Source of the DNA: Pseudomonas sp. Irchel 3E20
GTDB lineage: Bacteria > Pseudomonadota > Gammaproteobacteria > Pseudomonadales > Pseudomonadaceae
Reading direction: 5' to 3'
Length of the DNA stretch: 64,000 bases
NCBI RefSeq assembly: GCF_900187645.1
Contig: NZ_FYEE01000009.1
Location: forward strand, 62,001-126,000
Below the pieces are notes generated by a model. That model did not search any database, was not told where the DNA came from, and was given only the letters and a program-made list of their open reading frames with translations. A program made the position numbers and the translations under genes. Shown here piece by piece: positions 62,705 to 64,000 of this stretch (positions are counted from its first letter, which is position 1; every line of letters starts with the position of its first letter).

Positions 62705-64000
62705 GCGAACCAGCCTTGCAGCCACAACGGCCCGCCCTCGCCCACGCTGCGATAGGCCCAGCCCTGTTGGCCGTCACGGGTTTGCACCAGGTAATAGTCA
62801 CGGCGCACGTCCTCCCCGTCCCACCAACCAGACTCGATGCGCTCAGGGCCCATCAGCACTCGCACCGCGCCATCGGCCAAGGCCTGGGGCTGGGCCAGCA
62901 GCCACCCGGGGCGGCGCACGCCGGCGGCGCACGGACCGGGCGGCACAACGGGGCGCGGCACCCAACTGTGTTCTGGGCGGTGGTCGGCCACCCGGCCCAA
63001 GCCGTGTACCGCGTCATCCCCCAGCCGCGCGCGCAGGCGTTCGCGCAGTTGCTCCCAGGGCAAGGATTGCTGCGGGCGCTCGTCGAACAGTTCACGGTGC
63101 TGGGGGGCAAAGGCCGGCAGGTCTTCGGCCACCAGGCGCACACCCCGCACCGGCGCCTGCACCTGCACTTGCTCCAGGCGCCCCCGGGCCAGCTCAAACA
63201 GCATGGCCGGCTCGCGCTCGGCGCTGAGCAGGCCCACCGGGATGCTGCTGTCCGGGCGCCCGGCATGCTCCAGGTGCAGGACAAAACGCTGCACGCCGCA
63301 GTCACGCCCACAGAGGAACGCAGCCAGGTCAGCGGTCAAGCGGCGCAAGGGAAACAGCAGGGCCTGATGGGACAGGACGTCGTAGTTCAACTCGATCCGC
63401 AGGTCGAAGTACTGCGGCGGCTGGTAGAACGCCAGGGCCAGGGGCCGCTCGCCGAGCAGGGTGTCCAGGTGCTTGAGGACCTGGGCCTCGAAGCGCCGCG
63501 CCAGGCTTTGCCGGGGCAAGGCGCGCACCTGATCCAGGGTGCGCAAGCCCATGCGCGACAGGGCCGTGGCCACGTCCTGGGGCCAGCCGAGGCGCTCGAC
63601 CGGCATTTGCCCGAGCATGCGCTGCAACGCCGGGGCATCGGCCACGGCCAAGCCGTCATAGGCATTGGCCAGCACCCGCGCCGCCAGCGGGTTGGGCGCC
63701 GCCACCAAGCGATGACGAAACCCCAGGGCCGTCAACTCGGCCCGCAACCGCGCCTCGAACTGCGGCCAGGGGCCGAACAGGCCCAGGCTCGACTCGATCT
63801 CCAGAAGCAAGGTGCGCGGGTAGTCGAGGCTGACCTGGGAGCTGAAACGGTAGGCCCAGGCCGCGAGAAACTGTTGCCAATGTTCGATTTGCGCCGGGTC
63901 ATGCTCGGCGCAGGCAAAGTCCTTGCAAAGGGCCTGGGCCGCCACCAGCGATTGCCCGGGGCGCAGGCCCAACGCCCGTGCCGGCGCATTGACCGCTTGC
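62701..64000 (-). CDS. imuB: ImuB, Y-family polymerase-like protein (N-terminus outside window)
   Basis: The frame is open from the right edge; about 433 codons are visible. Little-finger and palm-derived Y-family parts are recognisable (LGLRPGQSLVAAQALC; TLLLEIESSLGLFGPWPQFE; GLRTLDQVRALPRQSLARRF), while ImuB lacks catalytic acids and acts as a hub. A candidate clamp-binding segment is PQQSLPWEQL. The C-terminus ends WLQGWFA and overlaps dnaE2. The missing N-terminus, imuA and the LexA-type promoter must lie to the right. Confidence 0.93.
   Translation of the reverse strand, partial: QAVNAPARALGLRPGQSLVAAQALCKDFACAEHDPAQIEHWQQFLAAWAYRFSSQVSLDYPRTLLLEIESSLGLFGPWPQFEARLRAELTALGFRHRLVAAPNPLAARVLANAYDGLAVADAPALQRMLGQMPVERLGWPQDVATALSRMGLRTLDQVRALPRQSLARRFEAQVLKHLDTLLGERPLALAFYQPPQYFDLRIELNYDVLSHQALLFPLRRLTADLAAFLCGRDCGVQRFVLHLEHAGRPDSSIPVGLLSAEREPAMLFELARGRLEQVQVQAPVRGVRLVAEDLPAFAPQHRELFDERPQQSLPWEQLRERLRARLGDDAVHGLGRVADHRPEHSWVPRPVVPPGPCAAGVRRPGWLLAQPQALADGAVRVLMGPERIESGWWDGEDVRRDYYLVQTRDGQQGWAYRSVGEGGPLWLQGWFA

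Overview
The window reads as chromosomal DNA of a Pseudomonas of the fluorescens group. The supports are GC-rich coding, the order moxR/DUF58/DUF4381/batA/batB/batD, a cysI-DUF934 pair, an imuB-dnaE2 mutagenesis cassette, a very large DUF6543 'dermonecrotic toxin' type protein, and Pseudomonas-style REP/REPIN palindromes. This assignment comes from gene content, not from a marker gene. I found no rRNA, tRNA, CRISPR array, insertion sequence or prophage.

Layout. 1-5.3 kb: phosphoglucomutase (3' end outside the window), a MocR-type regulator, an unrecognised 484-residue protein, and an AT-richer gap holding a possible 58-codon gene under a perfect palindrome. 5.3-9.9 kb: two divergent regulator/target pairs (LysR with a quinone-oxidoreductase-like MDR enzyme; AraC with a NepI-like MFS exporter). 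10-16.3 kb: a two-component system divergent from a four-gene redox operon: PepSY protein, DUF2271 protein, PepSY-membrane/flavodoxin/reductase fusion, and ApbE flavin transferase. The DUF2271 protein carries a DGVSGAS motif like those that ApbE modifies with FMN. I read the set as a NAD(P)H-to-periplasm electron wire, the most interesting system here. 16.4-19 kb: an aldehyde dehydrogenase remnant and an MscS-family channel.

19-31.6 kb: the six-gene Bat (MoxR/VWA) operon, a 65-nt palindrome, then sbcD-sbcC and a glutathione transferase-like gene, all tightly coupled. 31.6-37.2 kb: a 57-residue secreted protein, a small acidic protein, and the 1604-residue DUF6543 protein. 37.3-40.8 kb: an MMPL/RND permease with a YCF48 beta-propeller partner. 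41.1-47.7 kb: a six-gene leftward run from nadK through a metallophosphatase, a rhomboid protease, a DUF1315 protein and a DUF2797 protein to pepN.

47.7-57.5 kb: DUF1853, DUF2970, an orphan periplasmic binding protein, two candidate tiny membrane proteins, cysI-DUF934, sohB, a histidine phosphatase, an SCP2 protein, a LysR regulator, a sterol-desaturase/SRPBCC fusion and a DUF465 protein. 57.7-59.5 kb: a three-gene outer-membrane lipoprotein operon (CsgG-like, DUF4810, DUF799). 59.6-64 kb: dnaE2 and the 3' part of imuB, which runs off the right edge. Many genes overlap by 4 bases (ATGA), so translational coupling is common.
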